A stretch of 64,000 nucleotides of DNA, from the NCBI GenBank assembly GCA_041394185.1, contig JAWKIQ010000001.1, positions 372,001 to 436,000 of the forward strand. Direction: 5' to 3'. The position numbers and the translations under genes are program-made. The notes beneath the pieces are model-generated. The model did no database searches, was not told where the DNA came from, and saw only the letters and a program-made list of their open reading frames with translations. Below are positions 62,049 through 64,000 of this stretch, in pieces. The DNA comes from Acidimicrobiales bacterium (GTDB lineage: Bacteria; Actinomycetota; Acidimicrobiia; Acidimicrobiales; Poriferisodalaceae). How positions within the stretch are numbered: position 1 is the stretch's first letter; each line of letters opens with the position of its first letter.

Positions 62049-62810
62049 GTGGCAGAGCAAGCATCGAACGCGCAACGGGTGGCACTGGTTACTGGCGCCT
62101 CCAGCGGCATCGGCTCGGCAACCGCGGCGCGTCTGGCCGCCGACGGCTTCGTCGTGCACGCCGTCGCCAGGCGCGCCGAGCGCCTCGAGCGGTTGTCGGC
62201 GGCAACAGGCGCTGTGTCTCATGTGCTCGACGTCACCGACCTGGCGGCGCTGGCTTCGCTGGTCGAGTCGGTCGGTCCGCTGGACGTGCTGGTCAACAAT
62301 GCCGGTTTGGGGAAGATGGACACGACCCTGGCCGACACGTCGATCGAAGACATCGTGAACGGAGTCGACACCAATATCGCGGCCGTGATGGTGGCCACCA
62401 AGGCTGCCCTGCCGGCCATGGTCGGGCGCCGCAGCGGTCACATCGTCAACATCGGCTCGATGGCGGGCCTGTACCCGCTGGGTGCGGCGACCTATGGCGC
62501 GTCGAAGGGTGCCGTTCATCGATTGTCTACCAACCTGCGGTTGGAGCTTCGCGGCAGCGGCGTTCGGGTCACCGAGATCTGCCCTGGCCGGGTCACCACC
62601 GAGTTCTACGACGTGGCCATCGCCGATGCCGGCCAGCGCGCCACTGTGCAGAACTCGGGCATCGACGAGGTGACGCCCGACGACGTCGCAGACGCCATCG
62701 CCTATGCGGTGGGCCTGCCCAGGCACGTCAACATCAATCGCATCGAGCTGCAGCCCACCGAGCAGACATATGGCGGCAGCCAGTTCGACCCCATCAAAGG
62801 CCAGGAGTAG
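62049..62810 (+). CDS. Short-chain dehydrogenase (YdfG/serine 3-dehydrogenase-like)
   Basis: 253 residues. VTGASSGIG, VLVNNAGLGKMD, NIGSMAGLYPL and YGASKGAVH are intact SDR motifs. The C-terminal HVNINRIELQPTEQTYGGSQFD resembles NADP-dependent YdfG-type 3-hydroxy acid dehydrogenases. GTG at 62049 is the start. The next SDR begins 5 bases after its stop. Confidence 0.88.
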   Translation: MAEQASNAQRVALVTGASSGIGSATAARLAADGFVVHAVARRAERLERLSAATGAVSHVLDVTDLAALASLVESVGPLDVLVNNAGLGKMDTTLADTSIEDIVNGVDTNIAAVMVATKAALPAMVGRRSGHIVNIGSMAGLYPLGAATYGASKGAVHRLSTNLRLELRGSGVRVTEICPGRVTTEFYDVAIADAGQRATVQNSGIDEVTPDDVADAIAYAVGLPRHVNINRIELQPTEQTYGGSQFDPIKGQE

Positions 62811-62815
62811 CCACA

Positions 62816-63604
62816 GTGTCAGCCGATTTGTCGACCCAGTTCGAGGGCAAGGTCGTGGTGGTGACCGGGGCCGCGTCGGGAATGGGTGCAGCCAGCGCCA
62901 GAGAGTTTGCGTCGCGTGGTGCAACCCTGGTGTTGGTGGATCTGAACGACGCGGGGGCAGCCGAGGTGGCAGCGCAGTGCCGCCAGATGCAGCCGCGCGA
63001 CGCCGCCGTGTACACCGAGATCGGCAGTGTCGCCGACTCGGCGTTCTGTTCGGGGTTGATCGACCGCACGGTCGGGTCGCTGGGAGCGGTCGACGTGCTG
63101 GTGAACGCGGCGGGCACCATTCACCGGGCCGACTCGCTCGGCACCTCCGACGACGACTGGCGAAGGGTCATGAGCGTCAACGTCGACGGCATGTTCTATT
63201 TGTGTCGGGCGGCGCTGGGTCCGATGGTTGCCGCGGGTGGCGGAGCCATCGTGAACTTCGGTTCGATCTGGGGAGGGGTCGGTTCGGCGGGTGCCACGGC
63301 CTACTGCGTATCGAAGGGTGCCGTCCACCAGCTGACGCGCGCGCTGGCACTGGATCACGTCACCCAGGGAGTGCGGGTGAACGCGGTGGCGCCGGGCGAG
63401 GTTCGCACCCCCATGTTGAGCTCGCAGCGGTCGGCCCCGCCCAGCGATGCCGATCTGCAGGCCTTGGCCGACGCAACCATTCCGATGAAGCGCCTGGCCG
63501 AACCCGAAGAGATCGCCAAGGTGGTTGTCTTCCTGGCCTCCGACGACGCCAGCTACATGACCGGCGAGATCGTTCACGTCGACGCCGGCTACACAGCCCG
63601 CTGA
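62816..63604 (+). CDS. Short-chain dehydrogenase/reductase (FabG-like)
   Basis: 262 residues. VTGAASGMG, VLVNAAGTIH, NFGSIWGG and YCVSKGAVHQL carry the cofactor and catalytic residues; the C-terminal MTGEIVHVDAGYTAR is a typical FabG-like ending. GTG 62816 is the start, five bases after the previous stop, so the two SDRs are one operon and may share a substrate pathway. Confidence 0.88.
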   Translation: MSADLSTQFEGKVVVVTGAASGMGAASAREFASRGATLVLVDLNDAGAAEVAAQCRQMQPRDAAVYTEIGSVADSAFCSGLIDRTVGSLGAVDVLVNAAGTIHRADSLGTSDDDWRRVMSVNVDGMFYLCRAALGPMVAAGGGAIVNFGSIWGGVGSAGATAYCVSKGAVHQLTRALALDHVTQGVRVNAVAPGEVRTPMLSSQRSAPPSDADLQALADATIPMKRLAEPEEIAKVVVFLASDDASYMTGEIVHVDAGYTAR

Positions 63605-63617
63605 ACGCCCTGGCTAC

Positions 63618-64000
63618 CTACTCGGCGTTGACCATCGAGACGATGTCGAGCAGCCGCGCGATCTGATCCAGTCGCTCGGTCGACGTCTCGCCCGCAACAC
63701 CGACGCGCAGGTTGTCGATGCCGACGTCGCGATACAGCCTCAGCCGGTCGGCGATGGATCGATCATCGCCGATGAGGTTGGTGCGCAGCCCGATCTCGAT
63801 CGGCACCCTCTGGGCAGCGGCCTCGCGATCGCCCCGGCTCCACAGTGCTTGCACCTCGTCGACCGCTTCGCCGAAACCCTGCCGTCTGAAGGCGCGGTTG
63901 TAGAAGTTGGTGCTGGACGACCCCATGGCACCGATGGTGAATGCATAGCCGCCCGCATGTTTGCGGCCGGCGGCTTCTATGTCTTCGGTGAACTCGAGGC
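63618..64000 (-). CDS. LLM-class (luciferase-like) oxidoreductase, C-terminal part only
   Basis: The visible 127 or so residues run off the window edge. GGYAFTIGAMGSSSTNFYNRAFRRQGFG and IADRLRLYRDVGIDNLRVG are typical of the C-terminal half of actinobacterial F420-dependent luciferase-like enzymes. It converges on the SDR pair with a 13-base gap. The N-terminal cofactor region is outside the window. Confidence 0.75.
   Translation of the reverse strand, partial: LEFTEDIEAAGRKHAGGYAFTIGAMGSSSTNFYNRAFRRQGFGEAVDEVQALWSRGDREAAAQRVPIEIGLRTNLIGDDRSIADRLRLYRDVGIDNLRVGVAGETSTERLDQIARLLDIVSMVNAE

Overview
The window is high-GC, densely packed bacterial DNA with frequent 4-nt start/stop overlaps, GTG starts, F420-type luciferase-like oxidoreductases, many short-chain dehydrogenases (SDRs), two DUF222/HNH (13E12-type) genes, an IdeR/DtxR-type iron box and a heliorhodopsin. 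Together these point to an Actinomycetota genome, most likely an aquatic Acidimicrobiia-like lineage. That placement is inference; there is no rRNA or other marker gene here. No tRNA, rRNA, CRISPR array or insertion sequence was recognised, and no stretch above 300 bases lacks a gene.

Layout. 1-7.3 kb: tail of a fumarylacetoacetate-hydrolase-family gene, an SDR, a YwiC-like membrane protein, a DEAD-box helicase fused to a cold-shock domain, then a plus-strand run of luciferase-like oxidoreductase, small unknown protein, PanB-like protein and amidase. 7.3-9.5 kb: a Fur-family regulator facing a zinc/manganese-binding lipoprotein across a Fur-type box. 9.5-14.5 kb: an HSD10-like SDR, a sulfotransferase-like/class V aminotransferase fusion, another SDR and a cytochrome P450. 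14.6-19.4 kb: a winged-helix regulator facing a single 1,342-residue DabB-DabA fusion (inorganic-carbon pump) followed by a PII-like gene. 19.4-28.8 kb: mixed metabolism, including metA (Glu111, acetyl type), a TauD-like dioxygenase and an ACC deaminase with a divergent GntR regulator. 29-30 kb: a frameshifted DUF222/HNH gene. 30-40.6 kb: an apparent iron/surface-glycan island in which one iron box sits between fbpABC plus two glycan-type genes (minus strand) and epimerase, flippase/glycosyltransferase fusion and FEA1-like lipoprotein (plus strand). 40.7-46.9 kb: SDR, frameshifted carotenoid oxygenase, TMEM64-like protein, heliorhodopsin, small charged protein, and a TetR/hydrolase pair with two palindromic operators. 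46.9-51.9 kb: aldehyde dehydrogenase, intact DUF222/HNH gene, crotonase, class III aminotransferase. 51.9-57.8 kb: [NiFe]-hydrogenase maturation genes, hypBA on the minus strand and hypFCDE on the plus strand, with hypE frameshifted. 57.9-61.3 kb: YceI-like protein and cbbO/cbbQ (Rubisco-activase type; NorD/NorQ relatives). 61.3-64 kb: a PAQR/hemolysin III protein, two SDRs and a partial luciferase-like oxidoreductase.

How the genes may work together. DabBA with its PII-like partner, the Hyp proteins and CbbQ/CbbO are accessory factors of a hydrogen-driven, CO2-fixing lifestyle. The catalytic enzymes they would serve (hydrogenase, Rubisco) are not in this window, so this is a testable inference. 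The heliorhodopsin next to a carotenoid oxygenase suggests a light-related function.

At least four genes (DUF222/HNH, carotenoid oxygenase, TetR, hypE), and probably a fifth (thioesterase), carry what look like single-base frameshifts. This could reflect assembly error as much as real gene decay, and it should be resolved before calling them pseudogenes.
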